Below, piece by piece: positions 8,263 to 17,056 of a DNA stretch of 64,000 nt. The notes under the pieces were generated by a model that saw nothing but the letters and a program-made list of their open reading frames with translations, ran no database searches and was not told the DNA's origin. Positions within the stretch are counted from its first letter, which is position 1, and every line of letters starts with the position of its first letter. Source of the DNA: SMWN01 sp965261165 (GTDB lineage Bacteria; Pseudomonadota; Gammaproteobacteria; Eutrophobiales; Eutrophobiaceae); assembly GCA_965261165.1 (NCBI GenBank), contig OZ253445.1, forward strand, positions 1,426,001 to 1,490,000. Direction: 5' to 3'. The translations under genes and the position numbers were made by a program.

Positions 8263-9597
8263 TCATCTCTTGATTTTTGCCTTGGAGAATTTTTGCCTAG
8301 GTGGAAATGGACCCCATGCTGGTTCTCGAACCTCTCCATCCTGTAACACCAGACGCTGGTGAACCTGTCCATCTGCTGAAACAGTCGCAAGGGCTGTACC
8401 GCGAACACCAGCTGTGGTATAGATAATCATATGGTCGTTGGGCGCAAAGCTGGGAGACTCATCCAGTCGTGTCCTAGTTAATATATCGAAATAGCCGTCA
8501 CGTAAATCAAGAATGGCAATTCGATAGACTCCTTCTTCACCTGTGACCATGGTCAGGAAATTACCGTCAGAGGAATAACGCGGTCTGGCATTATAAGAGC
8601 CTTCAAATGTAAGGCGTTTTGTCTTGCCATCACCAAGCACATCCACTTCGTAAATTTGTGGGCTGCCTCCGCGGTCTGACGTAAAAGCCAGTTTTTTACC
8701 GTCACTTGACCAAGTGGGTTCGGTATCAATAGCTTTGTTTCTGGTTATCCGTCGTAAAGTTTTTGCAGTAAGGTGCATGACATAAATCTCGGCGTTGCCA
8801 TCTTTGGACAGGGTCATGGCCAGTCGTGAACCATCGGGTGACCAGGCTGGCGCACTATTGATACCTCTATTTGCTGCGACTTTGTAGCGTTTGCCAGTTT
8901 TTATATATTGCACAAAGATAGCAGAATTTCTGTCTTCAAAGGAAACATAGGCCAGACGTTTCCCATTTGGAGACCAACTGGGGGACAGTAAAGGTTCGGG
9001 CGATTCAAGCAATACCTGAGGGCTGTGTCCATCGGCATCAGCAATCTGTAGGGCAAAAGTTTTTTTGCCATTACGTTGTTTATTGACAGTGATATATGCA
9101 ATGCGGGTTGCGAATGCGCCGCGTATGCCGATTAATTTTTCATAAATGATATCGCTGATTTCATGCGCAGTGCCCCTTAGCTGGTTTTTTGTTGATGGTA
9201 GTTTGAATCCGGCAATCTGTTTTTCTCTATAGACATCAATCAATCGAAATTCGACTTCATAGTCGCCAGTACTAGTTTGAATCAATTTTCCAATGACAAG
9301 GTTCTCCATGCCTAACAAGCGCCAATCTTTAAAATTCACATTTTGAAATTCACTTGGGTGTTGTGGTAGATCTTTGAAGCCCATTGTTTTAAAGCGAGCG
9401 CTACGTTCGAGGTCTCCTGAGATTATTTCTGACAAATCTTCAGGAAGGTTTGCGGCCTGCGACCAGCCAAAAGGAACGATAGCGACAGGGATAGGGTTTT
9501 CAACTCCCTGTTCAATAGTGATCTCAAGCGCACTGGCATTATTTAGCATCATCAATGCACAGGTAAAAAATATTATTACGCTCTTCCTTTGTTTCAT
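8263..9597 (-). CDS. tolB: Tol-Pal system protein TolB
   Basis: A 444-residue periplasmic protein linking the inner-membrane TolQRA complex to Pal. It has a cleavable signal peptide (hydrophobic VIIFFTCALMMLNNASA), then the N-terminal TolB domain starting LEITIEQGVENPIPVAIVPF. A six-bladed beta-propeller follows, with repeated motifs such as SPSWSPNGKRLAYVS, APAWSPDGSRLAMTL and EPTWSSDGKKLAFTS from about residue 200. Length matches the family, and the reading frame is intact. It starts 22 bases after tolA and lies 53 bases before pal. Confidence 0.97.
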   Translation of the reverse strand: MKQRKSVIIFFTCALMMLNNASALEITIEQGVENPIPVAIVPFGWSQAANLPEDLSEIISGDLERSARFKTMGFKDLPQHPSEFQNVNFKDWRLLGMENLVIGKLIQTSTGDYEVEFRLIDVYREKQIAGFKLPSTKNQLRGTAHEISDIIYEKLIGIRGAFATRIAYITVNKQRNGKKTFALQIADADGHSPQVLLESPEPLLSPSWSPNGKRLAYVSFEDRNSAIFVQYIKTGKRYKVAANRGINSAPAWSPDGSRLAMTLSKDGNAEIYVMHLTAKTLRRITRNKAIDTEPTWSSDGKKLAFTSDRGGSPQIYEVDVLGDGKTKRLTFEGSYNARPRYSSDGNFLTMVTGEEGVYRIAILDLRDGYFDILTRTRLDESPSFAPNDHMIIYTTAGVRGTALATVSADGQVHQRLVLQDGEVREPAWGPFPPRQKFSKAKIKR

Positions 9598-9619
9598 TTT
9601 TTTACTTATTTAAAAAAAC

Positions 9620-10609
9620 TTAGTTTGTCGGCCTGAAGGTTGTCTTAAATTTACGCAATCCAATTCTTTCAAATGTTCCTATGTCATCAGGGACAGGTAG
9701 CGGTGATGCCTTTCGTGCCGCAGCGGCAGCACGCTGGTCAAAAATACTGTTGCCACTGGGCTTGGTAATACTGACACTGATGACTTCACCGTCGGGTTTC
9801 AACCGAACAAACAATTGGCATTCCAGGCCGTCTGGCAATCCTACCTTGTTAAACTTACTTTCTATTTTACGTTGAATCCTTTTTATAATCTTTTCGTCTA
9901 AGGTCTGATCTTTTGAGGCCTGTTCGGCTGCTTCTTCGGCAGCTAATTCATCTGCAAGTTCTTTTTTTCTCTTTTTGTCGGCTGCTGCTTTTTTCTTTTG
10001 TTCTTCTTTTGCCTTCAGTTTTGCTTCTTTCTCTTTTTGCGCTTTTGCTTCAGCTTCTTTTTCCTTTCTGGTAGCTGCCAGTTTTTTCTCTTCGAGCTTA
10101 CGTTCTTTCTCAAGTTCCTTTTTTTCTTTCTCTAGTTGGGCAACTTCAGCCTGCGCTGCTTTTTGCGCTTTTGCTTCAGCTTCTTTTTCCTTTCTGGTAG
10201 CTGCCAGTTTTTTCTCTTCGAGCTTACGTTCTTTCTCAAGTTCCTTTTTTTCTTTCTCTAGTTGGGCAACTTCAGCCTGCGCTGCTTTTTGCGCTTTTGC
10301 TTCAGCTTCTTTTTCCTTTCTGGTAGCTGCCAGTTTTTTCTCTTCGAGCTTACGTTCTTTCTCAAGATTATTCAGACGTTCTCTTTCTTTCTTGTGTTTT
10401 TCTTTTTCATTTTCTTTGATTCTTTCTAATTCAGATTCAACTCGTTTTTTATCAACGGCGACAACTTCGATAACATTCACCTCTTTTTCAATTTGGTTCT
10501 TCGGTTTAGTGGTAAAATCAAAACTAAATACTAATAATGTACCGAGAACCAGATGCAGTATTAAGGACAGTGTGCCAGAACTGAGTGTCGTAAACCAACC
10601 GAGCTTCAT
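9620..10609 (-). CDS. tolA: TolA inner-membrane protein
   Basis: A 329-residue protein anchored by one N-terminal transmembrane helix (LSLILHLVLGTLLVFSF, about 14-30). A long Lys/Glu/Ala-rich helical domain spans the periplasm. The C-terminal globular domain (IQRKIESKFNKVGLP to the end) contacts TolB and Pal. The S-H-L type residues of the anchor helix that couple to TolQR are present (LSLILHL). The helical domain contains an almost perfect 42-residue tandem repeat, described separately. It is cotranscribed with tolR (gap of five bases) and tolB. The long plus-strand frame opposite it is a compositional shadow. Confidence 0.95.
   Translation of the reverse strand: MKLGWFTTLSSGTLSLILHLVLGTLLVFSFDFTTKPKNQIEKEVNVIEVVAVDKKRVESELERIKENEKEKHKKERERLNNLEKERKLEEKKLAATRKEKEAEAKAQKAAQAEVAQLEKEKKELEKERKLEEKKLAATRKEKEAEAKAQKAAQAEVAQLEKEKKELEKERKLEEKKLAATRKEKEAEAKAQKEKEAKLKAKEEQKKKAAADKKRKKELADELAAEEAAEQASKDQTLDEKIIKRIQRKIESKFNKVGLPDGLECQLFVRLKPDGEVISVSITKPSGNSIFDQRAAAAARKASPLPVPDDIGTFERIGLRKFKTTFRPTN
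10039..10366 (-). repeat. 126-bp tandem repeat inside tolA
   Basis: A 126-base unit recurs in register at 10039, 10165 and 10291, the third copy being partial. Each unit encodes 42 residues, including EKERKLEEKKLAATRKEKE and AEAKAQKAAQAEVAQLEKEK. The copies are nearly identical at DNA level, which points to recent expansion by slippage or unequal exchange. The unit is a multiple of three, so gain or loss would change only the length of the periplasmic helix. Confidence 0.93.
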
Positions 10610-10614
10610 TGAAA

Positions 10615-11040
10615 TTAATTCTCTGGTGATTCAGTAATCAGACTAACACTGGGTACCCCAGCGTTTTGTAATAAAGCCATTAAATACACAATATGACCAT
10701 AAAGGACATTTGTATCACCACCCACCCACACGGGAACACCGGGTTGATACTCTAACAATGCCTTAACGCGATTCACCAGATCTGCAGCATCAATAGGTTT
10801 GTCCTGATCTTTGCCATAATTGATATAGAAATTCCCGCCAACCTTTACGTTGACGATTATAGGTTCTTTATTTTGATCTATCTTCAATAGTTCTGATGCG
10901 GCTTGAGGCAAATCTACTTTTATGCCTTGGGTAAGTAGCGGTGCCGTAATCATAAAGATCACCAGCAATACTAGCATCACATCAATGTATGGAACGACAT
11001 TGATATCAGCCATAGGACGTTTGCGTATTCTTTGTCTCAT
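10615..11040 (-). CDS. tolR: TolR inner-membrane proton-channel protein
   Basis: A 141-residue ExbD/TolR family protein. It has one transmembrane helix near residues 15-37 (INVVPYIDVMLVLLVIFMI) whose Asp (about residue 18) is the expected proton-carrying residue of the TolQR motor. The periplasmic domain follows (IKVDLPQAASELLK). TolQR uses the proton gradient to energise TolA. Length is typical. It ends five bases before tolA. A 120-base gap without a frame separates it from tolQ, wider than elsewhere in the operon. Confidence 0.96.
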   Translation of the reverse strand: MRQRIRKRPMADINVVPYIDVMLVLLVIFMITAPLLTQGIKVDLPQAASELLKIDQNKEPIIVNVKVGGNFYINYGKDQDKPIDAADLVNRVKALLEYQPGVPVWVGGDTNVLYGHIVYLMALLQNAGVPSVSLITESPEN

Positions 11041-11160
11041 TTTTTAAGGCGAAACATTATAAGGTGAAGAGTGCAAAAGATATTCTGTGACACGCTTACA
11101 AGCATCGATAATGTTCTTTGTGACAGTCATGCTTTTCACATTTAACCTGCATTTTTCACT

Positions 11161-11841
11161 TCAAGAGTGTGCAAGACGATGAAGAATGGATGAAAATTCA
11201 TCCATAAAAATATCGTAACGACTGATCAACCTTTCTACATCATTCGAATAACGATTGTATGCGATTACTGCCGGAATGGCGGCAAACAAACCCATAGCGG
11301 TAGCGATCAAGGCTTCGGCGATCCCCGGTGCCACCAATGATATGGAGGCTTGCTGTACATTACCTAGGGCGCGAAAGCTGTTCATGATGCCCCACACCGT
11401 GCCAAACAATCCGATATAAGGACTGGTTGAACCAACAGTTGCCAGAAAAGATAGATTAGTTTCAAGGAAATCGATTTCCTTATTCATAGCGATGCGCATA
11501 GCACGTTGAACGCCTTCGATAACAGCATCCGGTTGCGTATTTTCCTGACTTCGTAATTTTGCAAATTCTTTAAAACCAGCTTCAAATATCTTTTCCATGC
11601 CTGTCGAAGGGTTTCTGCTATTGGAAATACGATTATAGAGCGGCGAAAGATCTTCCAGTGACCAGAACTGACCTTCGAAGGTATCGGCAGCTTTTTTTGC
11701 CTTACGCAACATAACGCGTTTATTAAAGATCATAGTCCATGAAATAAACGAAGTGATGATCAGCGACAGCATTACCAATTGCACCAGAAAGCTAGCGTTA
11801 AGAATTAAATACAAAAAACCAAGATCAGTTGCAGTCGACAT
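11161..11841 (-). CDS. tolQ: TolQ inner-membrane motor protein
   Basis: A 226-residue ExbB/TolQ/MotA family protein with three transmembrane helices: about 18-38 and, in the C-terminal half, the segments around TVGSTSPYIGLFGTVWGIMNSF and EALIATAMGLFAAIPAVIAYN. These carry the conserved Gly-Leu-Phe-Gly-Thr-Val-Trp-Gly core. It forms the proton channel with TolR. The start codon overlaps the ybgC stop as TAATG, implying translational coupling. Confidence 0.97.
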   Translation of the reverse strand: MSTATDLGFLYLILNASFLVQLVMLSLIITSFISWTMIFNKRVMLRKAKKAADTFEGQFWSLEDLSPLYNRISNSRNPSTGMEKIFEAGFKEFAKLRSQENTQPDAVIEGVQRAMRIAMNKEIDFLETNLSFLATVGSTSPYIGLFGTVWGIMNSFRALGNVQQASISLVAPGIAEALIATAMGLFAAIPAVIAYNRYSNDVERLISRYDIFMDEFSSILHRLAHS

Positions 11842-12257
11842 TAATTCAGCTCCGATATAATTGTTTCAGGGATAGGTTTTGGTTTCATGGTAGTGCTATT
11901 GAGACAGGCAATCTTGATTTCTGCCTTGCAGATTGTTTCGTCAGATCGGTTAGAAATAGTTTGTTCAAAAACCAGACTAGCTTTACGTTGATCGGCAATG
12001 TGCGTTTTGATATTAAGTAACTCGTTGAAAAATGCTGGTTTATGATAATCGATACTTACTTTACGTACGGCAAATAAAATTTCGTTTTTCTCAATCAAAA
12101 TATGTTGATCGAACCCGACATGACGCAACCATTCGGTACGCGCACGTTCCATAAAATTGAGATAATTGCTGTGATAAACAACGCCGCCAGCGTCCGTGTC
12201 TTCGTAATAAATGCGCACTTGTAGATTGAATTCATTTTTATAGGCATCATTCTTCAT
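11841..12257 (-). CDS. ybgC: Tol-associated acyl-CoA thioesterase YbgC
   Basis: A 138-residue hot-dog-fold thioesterase encoded first in the tol-pal operon of most gammaproteobacteria. The family signature YYEDTDAGGVVYHSNYLNFMERAR is present, with the catalytic Asp in EDTDAGG. I chose ATG 12257 because the family begins just before FNLQVRIYYEDTD; the frame stays open further upstream but that part reads through the ruvB end. It overlaps the ruvB 3' end by 11 bases and is coupled to tolQ. It probably acts on short acyl-CoA or acyl-ACP at the membrane, a role inferred from homologues. Confidence 0.94.
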   Translation of the reverse strand: MKNDAYKNEFNLQVRIYYEDTDAGGVVYHSNYLNFMERARTEWLRHVGFDQHILIEKNEILFAVRKVSIDYHKPAFFNELLNIKTHIADQRKASLVFEQTISNRSDETICKAEIKIACLNSTTMKPKPIPETIISELN

Positions 12258-13299
12258 CAAATAAATCCGCATCAGTTCCAATTTCTTTTGGTGCATCCAT
12301 TCCAAAATGCAGATAGGCGGTTTTTGTCGCGGTACGGCCTCTCGGTGTTCGCATTAAAAAACCTTGCTGGATTAAGTAAGGCTCCAGAACATCTTCTATG
12401 GTATCACGCTCTTCGCTGATTGCTGCTGCCAAACTGTTAACGCCAACGGGACCGCCATCAAATTTCTGGATGATGGCCAGCAATAATTTACGATCCATAC
12501 TGTCAAAACCATGCGCATCAACGCTTAACATATCCAATGCTTTATTTGATAATTCTACGGTGATGTTGCCATCAGCTTTGACCTCGGCGTAATCGCGAAC
12601 ACGCCTCAATAAACGGTTGGCGATACGGGGCGTACCTCTTGAACGCGCTGCAATTTCCTTGGCACCGGCATCATCTATATCTACTTCCAGAATATTCGCG
12701 GAACGTTTAACGATACTGGACAACTCATCGGTGCTGTAGAATTCCAGTCGTTGAACAATGCCAAAACGATCTCTGAGAGGCGAGGTTAATAAACCTGCTC
12801 GGGTGGTGGCGCCGACCAGTGTAAAGGGAGGCACATCCAATTTGATCGCACGTGCGGCAGGACCTTCGCCAATCATAATGTCAATTTGATAATCTTCCAT
12901 GGCTGGATATAACACCTCTTCGACCACTGGACTTAAGCGGTGGATCTCGTCAATAAAAAGAACATCATGAGGTTCAAGATTGGTCAATAATGCAGCGAGA
13001 TCACCTTGTCGTTCCAGCACTGGGCCAGAGGTTTGGCGCATGTTGACACTCATTTCGTTGGCGATGATATGCGCTAATGTGGTTTTCCCCAGGCCGGGCG
13101 GACCAAAGATTAATACGTGATCCAGAGATTCCTGACGCTTTCTTGCTGCGCCGATGAAAATCTCCATTTGTTCATGCACAGATCGTTGGCCGAGATAATC
13201 GGCAAGCCGCTTGGGGCGTAGGGCATTATTGTCTGCTGCAATATCTTCAGCAGTACTGGTCGATACGATATTTGGATTAGGCTCGGCAGTCATTATCAT
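12247..13299 (-). CDS. ruvB: Holliday junction branch-migration ATPase RuvB
   Basis: A 350-residue AAA+ ATPase that, as a hexamer, drives branch migration of Holliday junctions together with RuvA. Visible motifs are LRPKRLADYLGQ, Walker A FGPPGLGKTTLA (about 65-76), Walker B LFIDEIHRL, sensor 1 LVGATTRAGLLTSPLRDRFG, and the C-terminal winged helix ending in TPRGRTATKTAYLHFG. Length is typical. A 146-base gap separates it from ruvA, and ybgC overlaps its 3' end. Confidence 0.97.
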   Translation of the reverse strand: MIMTAEPNPNIVSTSTAEDIAADNNALRPKRLADYLGQRSVHEQMEIFIGAARKRQESLDHVLIFGPPGLGKTTLAHIIANEMSVNMRQTSGPVLERQGDLAALLTNLEPHDVLFIDEIHRLSPVVEEVLYPAMEDYQIDIMIGEGPAARAIKLDVPPFTLVGATTRAGLLTSPLRDRFGIVQRLEFYSTDELSSIVKRSANILEVDIDDAGAKEIAARSRGTPRIANRLLRRVRDYAEVKADGNITVELSNKALDMLSVDAHGFDSMDRKLLLAIIQKFDGGPVGVNSLAAAISEERDTIEDVLEPYLIQQGFLMRTPRGRTATKTAYLHFGMDAPKEIGTDADLFDEE

Positions 13300-13445
13300 T
13301 TCAGTGTCATGTCAGTACCATTTTGAGTGTTATTTTCCCTGTTAACGCTTCAATATGCCAATCGGGTTGAGCTTTAAGATCACATTTTACGCTGGAATTA
13401 TGGCGAGATTGTGTCTTAAAGGCTGGAAATTTGTTTTAGAAGCCA

Positions 13446-14054
13446 CTATTTTTTCAGAGAAGTCTTGAGTGCCTTACGAATAATCTCTTCGCTACTCATG
13501 TCATCGGTAGCGACGGCGAACACAAAACGACTGGCTTCCTGAGGTTTATAACCCAATCCGACCAGTGCACTGACAGCGTCATCAGACTGGTCGCCCGGCG
13601 TAGCAACAGTGTCTCCCGATTTACTGCTTACAACAGCAGTTAGCTCCCAGTCTTTCAGGCGATCACGCATTTCTATAATGAGCCTTTCTGCCGTTTTCTT
13701 GCCGACACCGGGTAGTCTGACTAGACTATCTGCATCACCATTGCGAATACATTGAGCAAAGATATCGGCTTCCATGCCCGAGAGTATGGTTAGCGCCATT
13801 TTTGCACCAACGCCATTGACCTTGATTAAGGTGCGAAACATGGCGCGTTCTTCTTGTGTAGCAAAGCCAAATAATAGATGGGCATCATCGCGTATTGCCA
13901 TGTGGGTAAATATGGTGATTTCTGTATTTGTCTCAGGCAGTTTGTAGAAGGTGGTCATGGGGGCTTCGATTTCGTAGGCAACACCTTGTACGTCAACCAT
14001 CATATATGGTGGTTGTTTGAGGATTAATACGCCGCGTATTTGCCCTATCATCAA
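13446..14054 (-). CDS. ruvA: Holliday junction DNA-binding protein RuvA
   Basis: A 202-residue protein that binds four-way junctions and loads RuvB. It starts with the OB-fold MIGQIRGVLILKQPPYMMVDVQGVAYEI. The helix-hairpin-helix stretch includes FRTLIKVNGVGAKMALTILSG and VRLPGVGKKTAERLIIEMRDRL. A C-terminal domain III (about 155-202, SALVGLGYKPQEASRFVF) contacts RuvB. It follows ruvC by ten bases. The acidic pin residues were not checked individually. Confidence 0.97.
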   Translation of the reverse strand: MMIGQIRGVLILKQPPYMMVDVQGVAYEIEAPMTTFYKLPETNTEITIFTHMAIRDDAHLLFGFATQEERAMFRTLIKVNGVGAKMALTILSGMEADIFAQCIRNGDADSLVRLPGVGKKTAERLIIEMRDRLKDWELTAVVSSKSGDTVATPGDQSDDAVSALVGLGYKPQEASRFVFAVATDDMSSEEIIRKALKTSLKK

Positions 14055-14064
14055 GAGTCTCCAG

Positions 14065-14565
14065 TCATACTAAGCGGTCGCCTTTGATGCGCATTAGGGC
14101 ATCTCTGGAATGACCATGACACAAGGCGATCGCCAGAGCATCTGCCGCATCTTCCTGTAGCTCTTCTTGCAGGCAGAGCAATATCTTCACCATATGTTGC
14201 ACTTGATTTTTTTTCGCATGACCTTTACCAACCATGGCTTGTTTGACCTGATTGGCAGTGTATTCAAAAATTTTGAGATTTCTGACAGCACAGGCCACAA
14301 TGGCTGTGCCGCGGGCTTGACCAAGCTTTAAAGCTGAATCTGCATTTTTATGCATAAAGACTTTTTCTATAGATACTTCCTCAGGCTGATAGGTGCTGAT
14401 GGAGTTATCAATCCCGATGAAGATCTGGTGCAATTTTTCAGCCAGCGTTTCACCTTTGGTCCGGATAAAACCATTGGCGATGTGTTTGGCATGATTCCCC
14501 TCAATATCAATCACGCCATAGCCAGTAAAACGGGAGCCAGGATCGATACCAAGAATTCTGATCAT
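14065..14565 (-). CDS. ruvC: Holliday junction endonuclease RuvC
   Basis: A 166-residue RNase H-fold resolvase that cuts Holliday junctions symmetrically. Catalytic acidic residues are in place: Asp in ILGIDPGSRFTGYGVI (about residue 7), Glu in VSIEKVFMHKNADSALKLGQARG (about 65), and the C-terminal Asp pair in EDAADALAIALCH (about 140). It is the first of the ruvCAB genes, preceded by a 172-base gap containing a hairpin. Confidence 0.97.
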   Translation of the reverse strand: MIRILGIDPGSRFTGYGVIDIEGNHAKHIANGFIRTKGETLAEKLHQIFIGIDNSISTYQPEEVSIEKVFMHKNADSALKLGQARGTAIVACAVRNLKIFEYTANQVKQAMVGKGHAKKNQVQHMVKILLCLQEELQEDAADALAIALCHGHSRDALMRIKGDRLV

Positions 14566-14678
14566 TCCGGTTACTTGGCTCGATTACTCTTTGTTGAAAA
14601 TGTTCTCTCAATGCTCATGTATTAGTTATACATTCTATTCTCATTTTTGCCTCATGGATGCAGGCAAGGAGCGCAGGC

Positions 14679-14716
14679 TTTGCCCAGAGTAGTCATTGCC
14701 CATGACGCTGGGCAAA
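14679..14716. repeat. Long hairpin between yebC and ruvC
   Basis: TTTGCCCAG at 14679-14687 pairs exactly with CTGGGCAAA at 14708-14716, and the inner GTCAT/ATGAC extends the stem. Neither strand has a clear T-run after it, so a standard terminator is not well supported. It could be an attenuating structure between yebC and the ruv genes or a relic of a repeat. Confidence 0.5.
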
Positions 14717-14737
14717 TTAAGGACCAAGGGACCACAA

Positions 14738-15484
14738 TCATTCCAGTTGTGCCAGAACATTATCAGGGATATTTGCATTGGAATAAACCTTTTGTACATC
14801 ATCCAGATCTTCCAGCATATCAAGCAGATTCAACATGGTCTGTGCACTTTTAAGATCCAGTGTCACCGAGGTCAAAGCGTGCATGGTTACTTCGGCATTT
14901 TCCGGCTCAAGTCCTGCGGTGATTAGTGTATTTTTTACATCCACAAAACCATTAGGTTCTGTAAGTACATCGATTGAACCATCATTATTGGCGACGACAT
15001 CTTCAGCGCCACCTTCCAGTGCAGCATCCATAATGGCATCTTCATCGCTGCCTGTCGGGTATGAAATCAGGCCAACCTTGGAAAACAGATAAGCCACTGA
15101 GCCATCAGTACCTAGGTTGCCATTATATTTGGAAAAGGCATGACGAACCTCGGCGACAGTACGATTCTTATTGTCGGTCATGGTGTCAACAATCATTGCG
15201 ACACCGCTAGGGCCATAGCCTTCATAGCGGATTTCATCAACGTTTTCGCCTTCAGTATCACCAGAGCCTCTTTTGACAGCTTTTTCTATGGTGTCTTTGG
15301 GGAGGCTTTGGGATTTTGCGCCATCAATCGCAGTACGTAGTCTGGGGTTGGCATCTGGGTCACCACCACCCATTTTTGCGGCGATGGTGATTTCGCGAAT
15401 CAGTTTGGAGAAGAGTTTACCGCGTTTGGCATCTTGCTTGCCTTTGCGATATTGGATATTCGCCCATTTACTATGACCAGCCAT
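14738..15484 (-). CDS. yebC: YebC/TACO1-family translation regulator
   Basis: A 248-residue protein of the YebC/TACO1 family. Members have been described as transcription regulators and, more recently, as ribosome-associated factors that relieve stalling on proline stretches. I chose ATG 15484 because the family begins MAGHSKWANIQYRKGKQDAK; the open frame continues 19 codons upstream without homology. Other signatures are DANPRLRTAIDGAKS, EGYGPSGVAMIVD and SDEDAIMDAALEGGAEDV. The position next to ruvC is conserved in gammaproteobacteria. Confidence 0.96.
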   Translation of the reverse strand: MAGHSKWANIQYRKGKQDAKRGKLFSKLIREITIAAKMGGGDPDANPRLRTAIDGAKSQSLPKDTIEKAVKRGSGDTEGENVDEIRYEGYGPSGVAMIVDTMTDNKNRTVAEVRHAFSKYNGNLGTDGSVAYLFSKVGLISYPTGSDEDAIMDAALEGGAEDVVANNDGSIDVLTEPNGFVDVKNTLITAGLEPENAEVTMHALTSVTLDLKSAQTMLNLLDMLEDLDDVQKVYSNANIPDNVLAQLE

Positions 15485-15653
15485 AAAAAAACAGCCCCTT
15501 TTTTTTGCGTGAATTCTACCACTTGCCAGGAGCCTTCCCAAGCAATGTCACATCATCTTTGAACTTAATCAACACTGGAGAATCGCATAGAAGTGGAGGG
15601 GATAAAGGTCAATTTTTGAGTTTTTTTGAAGACTGCTTTATTGAGGATCTATT

Positions 15654-16397
15654 ATGCCAACAGCCATCAATGCGATCGCATTAGCATTATTAATTTTTTC
15701 TGGCAGCGTTCAGGCCTTAGCCGCATCAAGTCACGATCTGTTTGATCAAGTTCTACAGGCGCATGTGAATGAGGGCAAGGTTAATTATCCGGCGATTAAG
15801 GAAGATAAACGTTTTCAGGACTACCTGACATATCTTGCTCAAACAAACCCGGAAAAATTTACCACAGATAATGAAAAGCTGGCTTTCTGGATTAACGCTT
15901 ATAACGCGCTAGCCATCAAAGGGATTACGGATGGCTTGAGTCCTTCAGGTTTCTTCTCTCGTGTTACTTATTTTAAATCAACTGACTATAAATTAGCTGG
16001 GCGTGATATCAATTTATACGATCTGGAGCGCGACATTATCATTCCATTTGGCGAGCCGCGTATTCATTTTGCTATTGTTTGTGCCTCGGCATCCTGTCCA
16101 AATTTAATCTCTGAAGCTTATGTCGCCGATAAACTTGACCAACAAATGGAAAGCAACACCAAACGTTTCATCAATAACGATTTCAAGAATCAGTTTGATG
16201 TCGAGAAAAAGGTCGCTCGGGTTTCTAAAATATTTGACTGGTTTACCGAAGATTTCAAAAAAACCTCTGGCTCGGTGCAGAAATTTATTGCAAATTATGT
16301 TGATGATTCGGCATTGGTAAAATTATTAGCCGAAGATACACTGCGTATAGAACACCTGAAATATGACTGGTCACTAAATGGAATACCAGTTAAATAA
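15654..16397 (+). CDS. DUF547-domain secreted protein
   Basis: A 247-residue protein with a signal peptide (hydrophobic IALALLIFSGSVQALA, about 8-24) and a DUF547 domain. Visible family motifs are VNYPAIKEDKRFQDYL, KLAFWINAYNALAIKGI (about 80-96), DLERDIIIPFGEPRIHFAIVCASASCP, and a final EHLKYDWSLNG. The biochemical role of DUF547 is not settled; the invariant HFAIVCAS..CP stretch suggests an enzyme with an active-site Cys. A GAGG sequence precedes the ATG. It opens an operon with the next four genes (gaps or overlaps under 12 bases), implying a shared pathway. Confidence 0.88.
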   Translation: MPTAINAIALALLIFSGSVQALAASSHDLFDQVLQAHVNEGKVNYPAIKEDKRFQDYLTYLAQTNPEKFTTDNEKLAFWINAYNALAIKGITDGLSPSGFFSRVTYFKSTDYKLAGRDINLYDLERDIIIPFGEPRIHFAIVCASASCPNLISEAYVADKLDQQMESNTKRFINNDFKNQFDVEKKVARVSKIFDWFTEDFKKTSGSVQKFIANYVDDSALVKLLAEDTLRIEHLKYDWSLNGIPVK

Positions 16398-16408
16398 AAG
16401 CTATCGGT

Positions 16409-17056
16409 ATGTTTCTTGCGGTTGACGAAAGACAGCAAATTGCACGGTTGTTTGCCTTCCTCTTACAAGGCGAACGTTTGGCTCTTGATTGTACCAGTCA
16501 ACAGGCTACGTTGTTTAATGATAAAGCTTCGCGAAAATTTTTAAGTAATCAGGCACGTCAGGAAAAATTTCACTGTCAGGTATTCAAGGCAGGCATTGGC
16601 ATTGTCGCTCCTCGTGGTGTATCAAACATTCCCGGCGGGAAAGAAATGCAGGCCTACCGGCGTTTGTTAACTGAAGCCTGGGAATGGGGCAATCAGGCTG
16701 AAACCCTGTTGGGCATGCAAATCATACTTGAAGGTCTGGGTGATGTAGCTATTCGGCATATTAATGCTGGATTTGAATTACGTAAGGTTGGTTCAATGTG
16801 TCGGCGGGTTCGTTATTTAATTCTTGCACAGGAAGATGCCCATCATGCCTTTGGATTGCAAAGATTTAAAGCGAGTATTGGCGACGAATTTGTGCCAGAT
16901 TATTTAATACAGAGAAGTCAGGACTATCTCAATTTACTTGAATCCCTGATGTCGTCCGTCTCCGATCTGTTTTTTCATTTTGACGAACAAGCGGAGCAAT
17001 ATACCAAAGAATTCTATGCCGACTTACCGACATGGCTAATCGATCAACGATCATGA
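16409..17056 (+). CDS. Ferritin-like putative diiron protein
   Basis: A 215-residue protein whose family I cannot name, but its residues fit a ferritin-like four-helix diiron site. Candidate ligands are Glu22, Glu52 and His55 (QEKFHCQVF), Glu108 (IILEGLGDV), and Glu142 and His145 (AQEDAHHAF), which gives the E, ExxH, E, ExxH pattern of diiron oxygenases and rubrerythrin-like proteins. There is no signal peptide. The stop overlaps the start of the glycosyltransferase gene as ATGA, so translation is coupled. A redox or oxygenase step in the operon's pathway is the simplest guess. The iron site is my inference from residue spacing. Confidence 0.62.
   Translation: MFLAVDERQQIARLFAFLLQGERLALDCTSQQATLFNDKASRKFLSNQARQEKFHCQVFKAGIGIVAPRGVSNIPGGKEMQAYRRLLTEAWEWGNQAETLLGMQIILEGLGDVAIRHINAGFELRKVGSMCRRVRYLILAQEDAHHAFGLQRFKASIGDEFVPDYLIQRSQDYLNLLESLMSSVSDLFFHFDEQAEQYTKEFYADLPTWLIDQRS

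Noticed and set aside
9975..10637. Long plus-strand frame of Ser/Phe/Ala repeats opposite tolA
   Set aside because: It is the complementary shadow of the Lys/Glu/Ala-rich TolA helix; composition and repeats follow tolA exactly.
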